Positions 25,181-34,919 are shown, counted from the first letter of the stretch. The stretch: DNA of 64,000 nucleotides from Flavisericum labens (GCF_045446075.1 NZ_JBJJBQ010000002.1:434001-498000); one strand, 5' to 3'. Translations and numbers: made by a program. The notes: generated from the sequence alone by a model not told the origin.

Positions 25181-26257
25181 ATGATACCAAATTACAAGAA
25201 CGTACACTTAAAGTTTAAGCTAGATGGATTAAGTTACAAATATGACCAATTAATGGAAGTTGCTTACAGTTATGTAAAAGAGGGACATCCATATCAGCAA
25301 GACCTCGGAAATTTTTTATTGGATTGGCTTGACCAGCATGACTACGTAACTGTTAAAACCTCAGGGTCTACTGGAAGGCCTAAAAATGTAAAAATAAAAA
25401 AACAGGCTATGGTGAATTCTGCCATCGCCACTGGCGATTTTTTTGACCTTCAGCCTGGGAATAAAGTTTTAAACTGTTTGCCATCCAACTTCATTGCTGG
25501 AAAAATGATGATTGTAAGGGCGATTATGTTGGGCTTGGAACTGGATATGACAGAACCAGCAGCCTTACCGTTAATAGATTATGAGAAGGATTATGATTTT
25601 TGTGCCTTCACACCAATGCAGTTAAAAAACTTTGCCAAGTATTTAAAAAGTATAAAGACCGTAATTGTTGGTGGAGGAATGGTTTCAAAACCAATTATAG
25701 AATTGGTTAAAGACAAAAAGCCGCAGGTATATGAAACCTATGGTATGACAGAAACAGTTTCGCATATAGCGGTTAAAAAACTTAATAATTTCGAAGAAGG
25801 GGAATCAATTGAAACTTCATACTTTCATACTTTACCCGATATAACGGTATCAACGGATGATAGAAATTGTTTAGTTATTAATGCACCACATTTGGCTGAA
25901 GATAAAATTGTTACAAACGATATTGTGAAAATTCATTCCGATATATGTTTTGAATGGTTGGGTAGGTTCGATAATGTTATCAATTCCGGAGGCATAAAAC
26001 TTTTTCCAGAACAAATTGAAAAAAAACTGCAAAGCAAAATTGAAGGCGAATTTTTTATAGCGTCACAACCTGATGATACTTTGGGAGAAAGACTGGTTTT
26101 AATTTTAGAAAGAAAAGAAGATAATTTAGACCGTTCAGTCTTTGATGTTTTAGATAAATATGAAAAGCCCAAAGAAGTCTACACTGTAACTAGGTTTAAA
26201 GAAACGTCTTCCGGTAAGATTCATCGTAAAAACACTTTACAGCTTTTAAATCTTTAA
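25181..26257 (+). CDS. menE: o-Succinylbenzoate--CoA ligase, short form
   Basis: 358 residues, shorter than the usual 480 or so; the N-terminal sub-domain of the ANL fold is reduced, as is common in Bacteroidota MenE. VKTSGSTGRPKNVKIKK is the P-loop (A3), ETYGMTETVSHIA the A5 motif, WLGRFDNVINSGGIKLFPEQ the A7/A8 hinge, and SSGKIHRK the A10 lysine. It activates o-succinylbenzoate as the CoA thioester for MenB. It is the last gene in the cluster, followed by 155 bases before sppA. Confidence 0.88.
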   Translation: MIPNYKNVHLKFKLDGLSYKYDQLMEVAYSYVKEGHPYQQDLGNFLLDWLDQHDYVTVKTSGSTGRPKNVKIKKQAMVNSAIATGDFFDLQPGNKVLNCLPSNFIAGKMMIVRAIMLGLELDMTEPAALPLIDYEKDYDFCAFTPMQLKNFAKYLKSIKTVIVGGGMVSKPIIELVKDKKPQVYETYGMTETVSHIAVKKLNNFEEGESIETSYFHTLPDITVSTDDRNCLVINAPHLAEDKIVTNDIVKIHSDICFEWLGRFDNVINSGGIKLFPEQIEKKLQSKIEGEFFIASQPDDTLGERLVLILERKEDNLDRSVFDVLDKYEKPKEVYTVTRFKETSSGKIHRKNTLQLLNL

Positions 26258-26380
26258 AAGACAGATGTAAGGGTATTTCATCTTTTGATTCTGGTAGGGG
26301 TATCGTTCTCGTGAAATCAGGATTCCAAAGAAAGGCATATCTATTGTTTTAAATAAAGATATTTCATTGTAACAATTAAA

Positions 26381-26388
26381 TATTTTTG
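26381..26388 (+). promoter_or_regulatory. Probable -7 element of sppA
   Basis: TATTTTTG fits TAnnTTTG, 24 bases before the sppA ATG. A well-spaced upstream TTG is not seen. Confidence 0.45.
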
Positions 26389-26412
26389 GCTACTTACTAA
26401 AAAATATAAGCT

Positions 26413-28173
26413 ATGAAATTTTTAAAACGTGTGCTATCTACCGTTGTTGGGATAGGCGTATTTTTAATAATCTGTTTTTTCGGATTGATTATTTTGGGAG
26501 CCCTTTTTGGTGCAGACCCAAATGAAACTATTATTGTAAAGCCTAATTCGGTACTCGAACTGCGCTTGGATTTTCCAATTAAAGATTATGCAGGTAAAAT
26601 CGAATTTGAAGAATATTCGTTTTTAAACCAAAATGATAAAAATGGACTTTTCAACATTATTGATGCCATTAATTATGCCGCCACTCATGATAAAATTAAA
26701 GGCATTTCAATAGACAATAATTTTATTAATGCCGGTATTTCTCAAACCAAAGCTTTGCGTGGGGCGCTGTTAAAATTCAAGAAATCTGGAAAGTTTATCA
26801 CCGCCTATGGTGATATTTACACCCAAAAAGATTACTACTTAAGTTCGGTGGCTGATACCATTTATTTAAATCCCGTTGGATTATTGGAGTTTAAGGGCTT
26901 GTATTCCGAACGTTTGTATTTTAAGGATTTTCAAGAAAAATCGGGACTTAAAATGGAAGTGGTTCGTTTGGGAAAATACAAAAGTGCCGTTGAGCCTTAT
27001 TTAGATAACAAAATAAGCGACAATAATCGTGAACAAATTTCGGCGTATTTAAATTCACTTTGGAACGAAATGAAAAGTGATATTTCAGCTAGTCGAAATG
27101 TTTCAGTTGAAAGATTAAATACAGTTGCCGACAGCTTATTGGCAAGAACTCCTAAAATGGCCAAAGAAGCAAAACTTATTGATAAAATTGGCTATTACGA
27201 CGAATATATGAATGGCCTTAAAAATGCCGTTGGAATTGCAATTGATAAAGAGTTGCAAACCGTAACCGTTGAAGATTACGCTCAATATGCGGCTCATAAA
27301 GAAAATAATTACAATAAGAATAAAATTGCCGTAATCTACGCAGAGGGCGATATTATTTATGGTGAAGGTAATGAAAATTTTGTAGGACAAGGCACCATGA
27401 ATAAATCGTTGGTTGAAGCGAGGGAAGATGATAATGTTAAAGCGGTGGTGCTACGTATTAATTCGCCGGGAGGAAGCGCATTGGCCAGCGAACTTATTTG
27501 GCGTGAAATTGAGCTAACTAAACAAGTTAAACCTGTTATAGTTTCTATGGGCGACTTGGCGGCGTCCGGTGGGTATTATATTGCTTGTAATGCAGATAAA
27601 ATTATTGCCGAACCCACTACTATTACTGGAAGTATAGGGGTGTTTGGAATGTTGCCTAACGGAAAAGGTTTAGCCGAAAATATAGGTATTAATGCAGAAC
27701 AAGTAACCACCAATGCAAATGCCGTAACCTATAGTTTTTTTGAGCCACTTAGCTCAACACAACGTAAATTTATTAAAGAGGGTATTTTAGATGTTTATCA
27801 GCTTTTCAAAAACCGTGTGTCAAAGGGAAGAGAAATGACGTTAGATCAGGTTGAAGTTGTAGCCCAAGGACGTGTATGGACAGGTACTGATGCACTAGAA
27901 ATCGGTTTGGTTGATGAGTTGGGCGGACTGGATTTGGCACTAAAATATGCTGCTGAAGCTGCCGAAATTGAAGAATATCAAATAAAGGAACTGCCTATAT
28001 TCAGAAAAAACTTGGATGAAATGCTGGAGAAATTTGGATTGATAAAAACCAAAGAAACCATTTTAAAAGAAGAGTTGGGTGAGGAAAATTATAAGATGCT
28101 TAAAGAAATAAAATCAATGTCTGATAAAAAGGGTATACAATTGTTTTTTCCGTTTTCGACAGAGATAAAATAG
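26413..28173 (+). CDS. sppA: Signal peptide peptidase SppA, 67-kDa type
   Basis: 586 residues. An N-terminal membrane helix (VVGIGVFLIICFFGLIILGA) anchors it, with two ClpP-like domains on the outer side. The catalytic Lys is in RLGKYKSAVEPY (near residue 194) and the Ser in MGDLAASGGYYIACNADKI (near residue 383); RINSPGGSA and PTTITGSIGVFG flank it. It degrades cleaved signal peptides and possibly other membrane peptides. It has its own promoter-like element, so it is probably not part of the men operon. Confidence 0.96.
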   Translation: MKFLKRVLSTVVGIGVFLIICFFGLIILGALFGADPNETIIVKPNSVLELRLDFPIKDYAGKIEFEEYSFLNQNDKNGLFNIIDAINYAATHDKIKGISIDNNFINAGISQTKALRGALLKFKKSGKFITAYGDIYTQKDYYLSSVADTIYLNPVGLLEFKGLYSERLYFKDFQEKSGLKMEVVRLGKYKSAVEPYLDNKISDNNREQISAYLNSLWNEMKSDISASRNVSVERLNTVADSLLARTPKMAKEAKLIDKIGYYDEYMNGLKNAVGIAIDKELQTVTVEDYAQYAAHKENNYNKNKIAVIYAEGDIIYGEGNENFVGQGTMNKSLVEAREDDNVKAVVLRINSPGGSALASELIWREIELTKQVKPVIVSMGDLAASGGYYIACNADKIIAEPTTITGSIGVFGMLPNGKGLAENIGINAEQVTTNANAVTYSFFEPLSSTQRKFIKEGILDVYQLFKNRVSKGREMTLDQVEVVAQGRVWTGTDALEIGLVDELGGLDLALKYAAEAAEIEEYQIKELPIFRKNLDEMLEKFGLIKTKETILKEELGEENYKMLKEIKSMSDKKGIQLFFPFSTEIK

Positions 28174-28196
28174 AATTCATAAAAAATAATAATATT

Positions 28197-28232
28197 AAAA
28201 AAGCCGAACATAATGTTTGGCTTTTTATTGGT
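28197..28232 (+). terminator. Terminator after sppA
   Basis: AAGCCGAACAT and ATGTTTGGCTT pair with one G-T pair, followed by TTTTTATT. Confidence 0.8.
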
Positions 28233-28322
28233 TCACTCATTCGAATAGGCAGTTTTCTCATTATGGGTTTTTTGAAATAGTGGTTGGGCTTAGATTTATG
28301 CTAAATTTAAAAATCAACTATT

Positions 28323-30650
28323 ATGAAAAAACTAATGAAATTCATTTTTGTATTGATAGCTTCAATGCATATCCAAGGCCAAGAACGATTAATTGTTGGA
28401 ACAGTCTTAGATGAAAACAGTACGCCTCTACCAGGGGTTTCGGTTTTAGTCAAAGGAACTTATAACGGAACTTCTACAGATTTTGATGGGTTGTACAAAA
28501 TCCAGGCAAAGAATTCCGATACTTTAGTTTTTTCTTACGTTGGTTATAAAACGGTAGAAAAGTATATAGGTAATTTGAATACAGTTTCGGTTTCTATGCA
28601 AGCAGATATGTCTTATTTGGATGAGGTCGTGGTGGTTGGTTATGGAACGCAGAGAAGAAGTTATGTTACTGGTTCTGTTTCTACCGTTTCAGCTTCCCAA
28701 ATAAAACGCCGAAAGCAAAAGGCATATCATAATAAATTAGCTAGTCAAATTCAATCCACTTCAGTTCCATCAGCCTTGCAAGGTAAATTAGCAGGGGTTG
28801 TAGTTTCAGAAAATTCAGGGAAACCTAAAACGAGTGTTCAAATACGCGTTAGGGGAGTAGGTTCAATTTCAGATGCAAAACAACCTTTGGTGGTGATTGA
28901 TGGCATTATTTCATCATATAAAAAACTAGAAAAGTTAAATCCTGCTTCAGTAAAAGCTATTGATGTTTTAAAAGATTCAAACGCTATATCAATTTATGGA
29001 AATAGAGCTTCGAACGGTGTTATTTTGATTTACACTAAAAACAATGCCGGTAAAAAAGAAAACAAAACGTTATATATAGTTGACGGTGTTCCCGTAAAAA
29101 AGGAAAACAACCATATAATTGAAAACTTCAAAAAGTCTGAGATAGAAAGTGAAAAGCATTACGATAATGCTTTAGCAAAAAAGAAGTTTGGTAAAATAGC
29201 AAAGAATGGTTGCATTGTAATCACAACGCATCAAGGTAATTTTAGAATAAACAATAATGAAAGTTATGCCGTTATTGAGGAAAACGATTTTAAACGAACC
29301 GCATTGTCGCCGCTTTCCACGTTTTCAATAGATGTTGATAAGGCCTCATATAGCAACATACGGAGGATGATAAATAACGGGATGATAATTGAACCCGATG
29401 CCGTAAAAATTGAAGAAATGGTTAATTATTTTGATTATAGCTATCCGCAACCATCGGGAGAGCATCCATTTTCAATCCACACTGAAGTAGCCAAAACACC
29501 GTGGCACAGCAAAACTAAATTAGTTAAAATAGGTCTTCAAGGAAAAACTTTTTTGAATGAAGAACTACCACCTTCAAACCTAACGTTTTTAATTGATGTG
29601 TCTGGTTCTATGGGTTCGCAAAATAAACTACCCATTTTAAAGAATGCATTTAAGCTTTTAGTAAATCAACTTCGCGAAAAGGATAAAGTTTCAATTGTGG
29701 TTTACGCTGGTGCTGCGGGTGTGGTTTTGAAACCTACATCGGGCAAGAACAAAGAGAAAATTATGAATGCATTAGATAGATTAAATTCAGGTGGGTCAAC
29801 GGCAGGAGGTGCCGGTATAAAATTAGCTTACCAACTTGCTCAAGAAAATTATAAGAAGAACGGAAACAATAGGGTTATTCTGGCTACCGATGGTGATTTT
29901 AATGTAGGTGCATCAAGTGATGGTGCTATGGAAAAATTAATAGAAAAAAAACGTAAATCAGGAGTTTTTCTTTCTGTTTTAGGGTTTGGATATGGAAATT
30001 ATAAAGATTCCAAGTTAGAAACATTGGCAGATAAAGGTAATGGAAACCATGCCTATATTGACAATATGCAAGAAGCTCAAAAAGTATTTGGGAAAGAGTT
30101 TGGCGGCACATTATTTACCATAGCCAAAGATGTGAAAATTCAAATTGAATTCAACCCAAATAAAGTTCAGGGTTATAGGCCCATTGGCTATGAAAATAGA
30201 ATGCTAGAAGACGAAGACTTCATTGACGACACCAAAGATGCTGGAGAGTTGGGAAGCGGGCATACCGTTACGGCTTTGTATGAAATCATTCCAGGAGGTG
30301 TTAAGATTGACTATTTAAAAGAAGTGGCTGATTTAAAATATACAAAAACATCAATTTCAACAAATTATTCAGATGAGTTGTTTACCGTAAAATTTAGATA
30401 TAAAAATCCAGATGAAGATAAAAGTATAGAAATGGTTCACGTTCAAAAAGATGAAATTTCAGAAGCCTCGGAAGATTTTAAATTTGCATCTGCCGTGGCA
30501 CTATTTGGAATGCAGCTGAGGCATTCTAAATATTATAATAATTCAAATTTAGAGAAGGTTTTATCCTTGGCTAGAGAAGGTAGGGGCCAAGATGAAGACG
30601 GTTACAGGGCTGAATTCATAAGGTTGGCTCAATCGTGTCAAAATCTGTAA
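28323..30650 (+). CDS. Secreted vWA/YfbK protein with SusC-type carboxypeptidase-like and plug domains
   Basis: 775 residues. A signal peptide (about residues 1-20) leads to a carboxypeptidase-like domain (LIVGTVLDENSTPLPGVSVL to VSVSMQAD), then the TonB-box-like DEVVVVGYGTQRRSYVTGSV, then a plug-like segment (SALQGKLAGVVVSENSGKPK, VQIRVRGVGSISDAKQPLVV, then NAISIYGNRASNGVILIYT). A second, shorter plug-like stretch follows (TLYIVDGVPVKK). There is no beta-barrel; instead residues 330-775 are a YfbK-type vWA domain: STFSIDVDKASYSNIRRMIN, LTFLIDVSGSMGS (MIDAS), SGGSTAGGAG and ILATDGDFNVG. So a nutrient-receptor N-terminus is joined to a metal-dependent adhesion module. A role in the cell envelope is likely but the partner is unknown. 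Confidence 0.88.
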   Translation: MKKLMKFIFVLIASMHIQGQERLIVGTVLDENSTPLPGVSVLVKGTYNGTSTDFDGLYKIQAKNSDTLVFSYVGYKTVEKYIGNLNTVSVSMQADMSYLDEVVVVGYGTQRRSYVTGSVSTVSASQIKRRKQKAYHNKLASQIQSTSVPSALQGKLAGVVVSENSGKPKTSVQIRVRGVGSISDAKQPLVVIDGIISSYKKLEKLNPASVKAIDVLKDSNAISIYGNRASNGVILIYTKNNAGKKENKTLYIVDGVPVKKENNHIIENFKKSEIESEKHYDNALAKKKFGKIAKNGCIVITTHQGNFRINNNESYAVIEENDFKRTALSPLSTFSIDVDKASYSNIRRMINNGMIIEPDAVKIEEMVNYFDYSYPQPSGEHPFSIHTEVAKTPWHSKTKLVKIGLQGKTFLNEELPPSNLTFLIDVSGSMGSQNKLPILKNAFKLLVNQLREKDKVSIVVYAGAAGVVLKPTSGKNKEKIMNALDRLNSGGSTAGGAGIKLAYQLAQENYKKNGNNRVILATDGDFNVGASSDGAMEKLIEKKRKSGVFLSVLGFGYGNYKDSKLETLADKGNGNHAYIDNMQEAQKVFGKEFGGTLFTIAKDVKIQIEFNPNKVQGYRPIGYENRMLEDEDFIDDTKDAGELGSGHTVTALYEIIPGGVKIDYLKEVADLKYTKTSISTNYSDELFTVKFRYKNPDEDKSIEMVHVQKDEISEASEDFKFASAVALFGMQLRHSKYYNNSNLEKVLSLAREGRGQDEDGYRAEFIRLAQSCQNL

Positions 30651-30660
30651 AAGATAAAAA

Positions 30661-30690
30661 AAGAGCGACTTTAGAAGTCGCTCCTTTTAG
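30661..30690. terminator. Bidirectional terminator
   Basis: GAGCGACTT (30663-30671) and AAGTCGCTC (30675-30683) pair perfectly with a 3-base loop, A-rich before and CTTTTAGTTT after. It serves the convergent vWA and DoxX genes. Confidence 0.9.
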
Positions 30691-30691
30691 T

Positions 30692-31114
30692 TTATTTCTG
30701 CATTTTAAAATAATAATCCAATGAATGTTTACCTGAACCATAAACTAAGAAAAAAGCACAAGCTAAAAGCGTTACGAGTGCCAATACCAAATTACTAGTA
30801 TTCATATCGCCTACAAAATTAATGGCTACAGCACCTATTAAAATAGGTAGTTGCGCAATGATGGCCCAACGGGTTAACAATCCAAATGCTATGAGTAGTC
30901 CTCCAATAAAATGGGCGGGAGCAACGTAGTGTACCATAATCATACCGCCAGCCATACTTTGCATAGGTTTAAAAAGTTCCACGAGCATGGCACTGTTAGA
31001 CATGAAATCAATGCCTTTAAAGAATAAAAAGGCTCCTAATGCAATACGTAAAAAGTCAATGGGTAAATAAGTGTGCTTGTTAGCCCACTTATTTAGGGTT
31101 TTTATTGTGTCCAT
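30692..31114 (-). CDS. DoxX-family membrane protein
   Basis: 140 residues with four helices. PIDFLRIALGAFLFFKGIDF is the DoxX opening helix, VAPAHFIGGLLIAFGLLTRWA the central motif, and FLVYGSGKHSLDYY the polar end. Bacterial DoxX proteins act in the inner membrane and have been linked to redox balance and thiosulphate metabolism; the role here is not defined. It is a single gene next to the carboxylase on the same strand with a 58-base gap. Confidence 0.88.
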   Translation of the reverse strand: MDTIKTLNKWANKHTYLPIDFLRIALGAFLFFKGIDFMSNSAMLVELFKPMQSMAGGMIMVHYVAPAHFIGGLLIAFGLLTRWAIIAQLPILIGAVAINFVGDMNTSNLVLALVTLLACAFFLVYGSGKHSLDYYFKMQK

Positions 31115-31172
31115 GATTGAAAGTTATTGATTTTCAATCATTAAGTTACAAAATTTTGCTCAAACTTGGAAA

Positions 31173-32801
31173 TTAAACTTGTAGCACACCCATATTAAAA
31201 GGCTTTTCGATAGGGGCGTGGTTGGCAGCTTCAATGCCCATGCTTACCCATGTTCTGGTATCTAGGGGGTCAATAACTGCATCGGTCCAAAGGCGCGCTG
31301 CCGCGTAATATGGGGAAACTTGGTTGTCGTATCTAGCTTTAATTTTATTGTAAAGTTCTTCTTCTTTCTCTTTAGTGATTTTTTCACCTTTATTTTTTAA
31401 TGATGCCGTTTCAATTTGAAGTAATACTTTGGCAGCCGAGTTTCCGCTCATCACAGCCAATTCGGCACTAGGCCATGAGACGATTAATCTAGGGTCGTAT
31501 GCTTTACCGCACATGGCGTAATTACCGGCACCATAACTGTTCCCAATAATTATTGTGAATTTAGGCACCACCGAATTGCTAACAGCATTCACCATTTTTG
31601 CTCCGTCTTTTATAATCCCACTATGTTCACTTTTACTGCCCACCATAAAGCCAGTAACGTCTTGTAAAAAGACTAACGGGATTTTCTTTTGGTTGCAATT
31701 GGCAATAAATCGCGTAGCTTTGTCCGCACTATCGTTATAAATAACACCACCAAATTGCATTTCGCCCTTTTTGGTTTTTACCAATTTACGTTGGTTGGCC
31801 ACAATGCCCACCGCCCAACCGTCAATTCGGGCATAACAGGTGATAATGGTTTGCCCGTAGCCGGTTTTATATTCATCAAATTCCGAATGGTCCACCAATC
31901 GTTTTATAACTTCATACATGTCATATTGGTCGGCTCTCGATTTCGGGATAATCCCGTAAATATCTTGTGGGTTTTCAATCGGTTTTTTAGTTTCGGTTCG
32001 GTTAAACCCAGCTTTGTCAAAATCACCAATTTTATCCATGATGTTTTTTATGGTATTCAAAGCGTCTTTATCGTCTTTGGCTTTATAATCCGTAACCCCG
32101 GAAATCTCGCAGTGGGTCGTTGCACCGCCTAGGGTTTCATTGTCTATGGTTTCACCAACGGCTGCTTTTACTAAGTAACTTCCCGCCAAGAAAATACTAC
32201 CTGTTTTGTCAACAATAAGGGCTTCATCGCTCATGATAGGCAAGTAGGCGCCTCCTGCAACACAACTTCCCATTACGGCAGCAATTTGGGTAATGCCCAT
32301 ACTGCTCATCACGGCATTGTTTCTAAATATGCGCCCAAAATGTTCTTTATCCGGAAAAATCTCGTCTTGCATTGGTAAGTACACGCCAGCTGAATCTACC
32401 AAATAGATTATAGGCAGCTTATTTTCAATGGCTATTTCCTGAGCGCGCAAATTCTTTTTGCCGGTTATAGGAAACCAAGCACCGGCTTTTACCGTAGCGT
32501 CATTGGCCACTACAACACATTGTTTGCCTTTTATGTAGCCTATTTTGACTACAACCCCACCAGAAGGGCACCCACCATGCTCTTGGTACATGTCTTCACC
32601 AGCAAATGCACCAATTTCGATGGATTGTTTTTTGTCGTCCAACAAAAAGTCAATCCTTTCTCTTGCCGTCATTTTACCTTTACTGTGCAGTTTTTCAATT
32701 CTATTCTTTCCGCCGCCAAGGATCACCTTTGCAAGCTTTTTTTTGAGTACTGAAAGCAAAAGTTTGTTGTGGTCTTCGTTCTTGTTAAAGTTGATGTCCA
32801 T
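31173..32801 (-). CDS. Acyl-CoA carboxylase, carboxyltransferase (beta) subunit
   Basis: 542 residues, full length for the biotin-dependent carboxyltransferase family. Markers: KMTARERIDFLLD, GVVVKIGYIKGKQCVVVAND, VDSAGVYLPMQDEIFPDKEH, VMGSCVAGGAYLPIMSDEA, GGATTHCEISGVTD, VTGFMVGSKSEHSGIIKDGA and NSYGAGNYAMCGKAYDPR. The GVYLP...F and GGAxxH combination is of the methylcrotonyl-CoA carboxylase kind, so leucine breakdown is the best guess; propionyl- or geranyl-CoA are alternatives. The biotin-carrying alpha subunit is not in the window. Confidence 0.9.
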   Translation of the reverse strand: MDINFNKNEDHNKLLLSVLKKKLAKVILGGGKNRIEKLHSKGKMTARERIDFLLDDKKQSIEIGAFAGEDMYQEHGGCPSGGVVVKIGYIKGKQCVVVANDATVKAGAWFPITGKKNLRAQEIAIENKLPIIYLVDSAGVYLPMQDEIFPDKEHFGRIFRNNAVMSSMGITQIAAVMGSCVAGGAYLPIMSDEALIVDKTGSIFLAGSYLVKAAVGETIDNETLGGATTHCEISGVTDYKAKDDKDALNTIKNIMDKIGDFDKAGFNRTETKKPIENPQDIYGIIPKSRADQYDMYEVIKRLVDHSEFDEYKTGYGQTIITCYARIDGWAVGIVANQRKLVKTKKGEMQFGGVIYNDSADKATRFIANCNQKKIPLVFLQDVTGFMVGSKSEHSGIIKDGAKMVNAVSNSVVPKFTIIIGNSYGAGNYAMCGKAYDPRLIVSWPSAELAVMSGNSAAKVLLQIETASLKNKGEKITKEKEEELYNKIKARYDNQVSPYYAAARLWTDAVIDPLDTRTWVSMGIEAANHAPIEKPFNMGVLQV

Positions 32802-32895
32802 GTAGTACTAGTTTGGTGCTAATGTACAAAAGTTTCAAAATTTATGGGATTAATGTTAACGAAATCATAAATAATATTACATGGAGATATATTCC

Positions 32896-32926
32896 TTGGA
32901 ATATAAATTAATATTTTGTACATTTG
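32896..32926 (+). promoter_or_regulatory. Bacteroidota-type promoter of the FMN reductase gene
   Basis: TTG at 32896-32898 and TACATTTG (TAnnTTTG) at 32919-32926, with 20 bases between, is the consensus spacing. The expected start of transcription lies a few bases before the ATG at 32945, which excludes the TTG at 32924 as a start codon. Confidence 0.7.
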
Positions 32927-32944
32927 AATCAAATTAATAACAAT

Positions 32945-33499
32945 ATGAAAAAGATAATTGCCTTTGCTGGAAGTAACAGTAAAAATTCAATTAATAAACA
33001 ATTGGTAACCTATGCCTCAAGTTTATTGATACAAACAGAAGTTGTTATACTAGATCTAAATGATTTTGATTTACCTCTTTTTGGGGTAGACCTCGAGAAT
33101 GACGATGGCATTCCCCCGAATGCACATAAGTTTTTAAACCTAATAAAAGAATCTGACGGTATTATGCTATCCTTGGCAGAACATAATGGTGCTTATTCCA
33201 CGGCTTTTAAAAATTTATTCGATTGGATGTCAAGAATAGAAAGCAAAACGTTTTTTGGAAAGCCTATGTTGCTTATGGCGACTTCGCCGGGAGGTAGAGG
33301 AGGGGCTTCGGTTTTAGGCATAGCTCAAAATAGGTTTCCATTTCATAACGCTAATATCATAAAGGTGTTTTCGTTACCATTTTTTAAAGATAATTTTTCT
33401 GGCGGAAAAGTTGTTGAAAGCTCATTGAATGCCGAATTGAAAGAAGCCGTTGATGTGTTCGAAAATGTTTTGGTAAAAGCTAGTGCGACGGAGGTTTAA
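32945..33499 (+). CDS. NADPH-dependent FMN reductase-family flavoprotein
   Basis: 184 residues. IIAFAGSNSKNSINKQLVTYA is the phosphate loop of the flavodoxin-like fold, and MLSLAEHNGAYSTAFKNLFDWMSR plus MLLMATSPGGRGGASVLG are the FMN-ring motifs of the NADPH-dependent FMN reductase (azoreductase-like) family. It probably reduces quinones or other electrophiles at the cost of NAD(P)H. The ATG at 32945 is fixed by the promoter just upstream. The MarR regulator follows 39 bases later on the same strand, with two pirins after it. Confidence 0.92.
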   Translation: MKKIIAFAGSNSKNSINKQLVTYASSLLIQTEVVILDLNDFDLPLFGVDLENDDGIPPNAHKFLNLIKESDGIMLSLAEHNGAYSTAFKNLFDWMSRIESKTFFGKPMLLMATSPGGRGGASVLGIAQNRFPFHNANIIKVFSLPFFKDNFSGGKVVESSLNAELKEAVDVFENVLVKASATEV

Positions 33500-33538
33500 T
33501 GATGAAAAATCGTTTAAATTAAATTTAATTATTTGTAT

Positions 33539-33976
33539 ATGGGAGACCTTACAAAAGATATTAATTCTAAGTTTGAAAACAACCGTGTTAAGGCTTTAAT
33601 AAACATTGTTTATACGGCCAATTGGATTACGGGATATCAAAATGAATTTTTTAAAAATTATGGCATTTCACCCCAGCAATACAATATTTTAAGAATATTA
33701 CGCGGAGCAGATGAACCGTTGAATGTTCAAACGATAAAAGACCGAATGATTGAACGGGCACCCAACGCCACACGCCTCATGGATAAGCTTTGTGCTAAGA
33801 ATTTAATTCAACGTTTACCTTCAGAGCACGACAGGCGTGTCGTTAAAATAGATATTACCAAGGAAGGTAGGGATTTACTTGAAAAAATCCCGAACAATTT
33901 CAACAGTAAACTTTTAAGTCGTTTAACTGAAGAAGAGGCGGAACAATTAAGCGATTTACTCGACAAAATGCGTTAG
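33539..33976 (+). CDS. MarR-family transcriptional regulator
   Basis: 145 residues from the ATG at 33539 (a TTG two codons earlier is rejected). The winged helix is visible: YGISPQQYNILRILRGADEP, LNVQTIKDRMIERAPNATRLMDKLCAKNLI as the helix-turn-helix, and the wing RLPSEHDRRVVKIDITKEGRDLL. It very likely represses the FMN reductase and/or pirin genes around it and releases on a phenolic or electrophilic compound, but I see no palindrome strong enough to name as its operator. Confidence 0.9.
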   Translation: MGDLTKDINSKFENNRVKALINIVYTANWITGYQNEFFKNYGISPQQYNILRILRGADEPLNVQTIKDRMIERAPNATRLMDKLCAKNLIQRLPSEHDRRVVKIDITKEGRDLLEKIPNNFNSKLLSRLTEEEAEQLSDLLDKMR

Positions 33977-34003
33977 CGCAATTTTTTTAATCAAATATTT
34001 TCC

Positions 34004-34903
34004 ATGGAAAATAAAAAAAGCAGTTTTACAATGAAACTAAACACAATAAAAACAACAGAACAAAGCCCTTTTGTAAATATGGGCCCTATTAGGTTGCGGC
34101 AGCCTTTGCCAACCCGAAAAATTGATATGATAGATCCATTCATCCTATTACATCATTACGGACCATATCACATTTCGGAAGAACATAATCCGTTTGATTT
34201 GGGGCCGCATCCACACCGGGGTTTCGAACCGGTGACATTTTTGTTTCAAGGTGAACAATTTCACCGCGATTCGCTTGGAAATGAAAGCGTCGTGAAACCA
34301 GGCGATGTACAATGGACCACCGCTGGTCGAGGAATTATTCACGCCGAAGCACCCACAAAAGCTTTCGTTAAAAAAAGTGGGCATATTGAAGGTATTCAAC
34401 TGTGGCTGAATTTGCCAGCAGAAAAAAAGATGATTCCTGCCGCATACCAACATGTGAAGCATGAAGATTTTAGGGTAGTAACTTCCGAAGATGAAAAAGT
34501 AACAACCAGAATTATTGCTGGTGAGTTAAATGGTGTTTATGGCCGAATTAAAACCCAAACATCCGTTAATGCTTTTGTTATTGATGCTAAAACAGGAGGG
34601 GAAACAACTATTGAAATTCCAAACACGCACAATGCCTTGCTGTATTTAGTGGGCGGTGACGCAGTCGTTAATGATTCGGTTACTTTAAAGCTTGATGAGA
34701 ACCAACTTATCGAGTTTAATCGAGATGGAGAAGGGGTTTCATTACAGGCCAATGCCGATTCAAAATTATTACTTGTGTCTGGTGAGCCGTTTAATGAAGA
34801 GGTGGCAACATACGGCCCCTACGTTATGAATACACAAACCGAAATTTTGGAGGCTATGCGCGATTTCCAAACAGGGAAAATGGGATTTCTTTCAGCGAAT
34901 TAG
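34004..34903 (+). CDS. Pirin-family bicupin protein
   Basis: 299 residues. The N-terminal cupin has the pirin metal motif in LGPHPHRGFEPVTFLFQGE, HRDS and AGRGIIHAEA (three His and one Glu), and RLRQPLPTRKIDMIDPFILL is the family start. The C-terminal half is the pirin-C domain ending AMRDFQTGKMG. Iron-bound pirins may act as quercetin-cleaving dioxygenases or redox-sensing co-regulators. A second Met at 34031 (MKLNTIK) could be the true start because the first residues (MENKKSSFT) are not conserved. It is between the MarR gene and a second pirin. Confidence 0.92.
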   Translation: MENKKSSFTMKLNTIKTTEQSPFVNMGPIRLRQPLPTRKIDMIDPFILLHHYGPYHISEEHNPFDLGPHPHRGFEPVTFLFQGEQFHRDSLGNESVVKPGDVQWTTAGRGIIHAEAPTKAFVKKSGHIEGIQLWLNLPAEKKMIPAAYQHVKHEDFRVVTSEDEKVTTRIIAGELNGVYGRIKTQTSVNAFVIDAKTGGETTIEIPNTHNALLYLVGGDAVVNDSVTLKLDENQLIEFNRDGEGVSLQANADSKLLLVSGEPFNEEVATYGPYVMNTQTEILEAMRDFQTGKMGFLSAN

Positions 34904-34919
34904 TTGAATATAAAAACAA

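Noticed and set aside
32924..32944. TTG start for the FMN reductase
   Set aside because: It lies inside the -7 promoter element; the ATG at 32945 is the better start.
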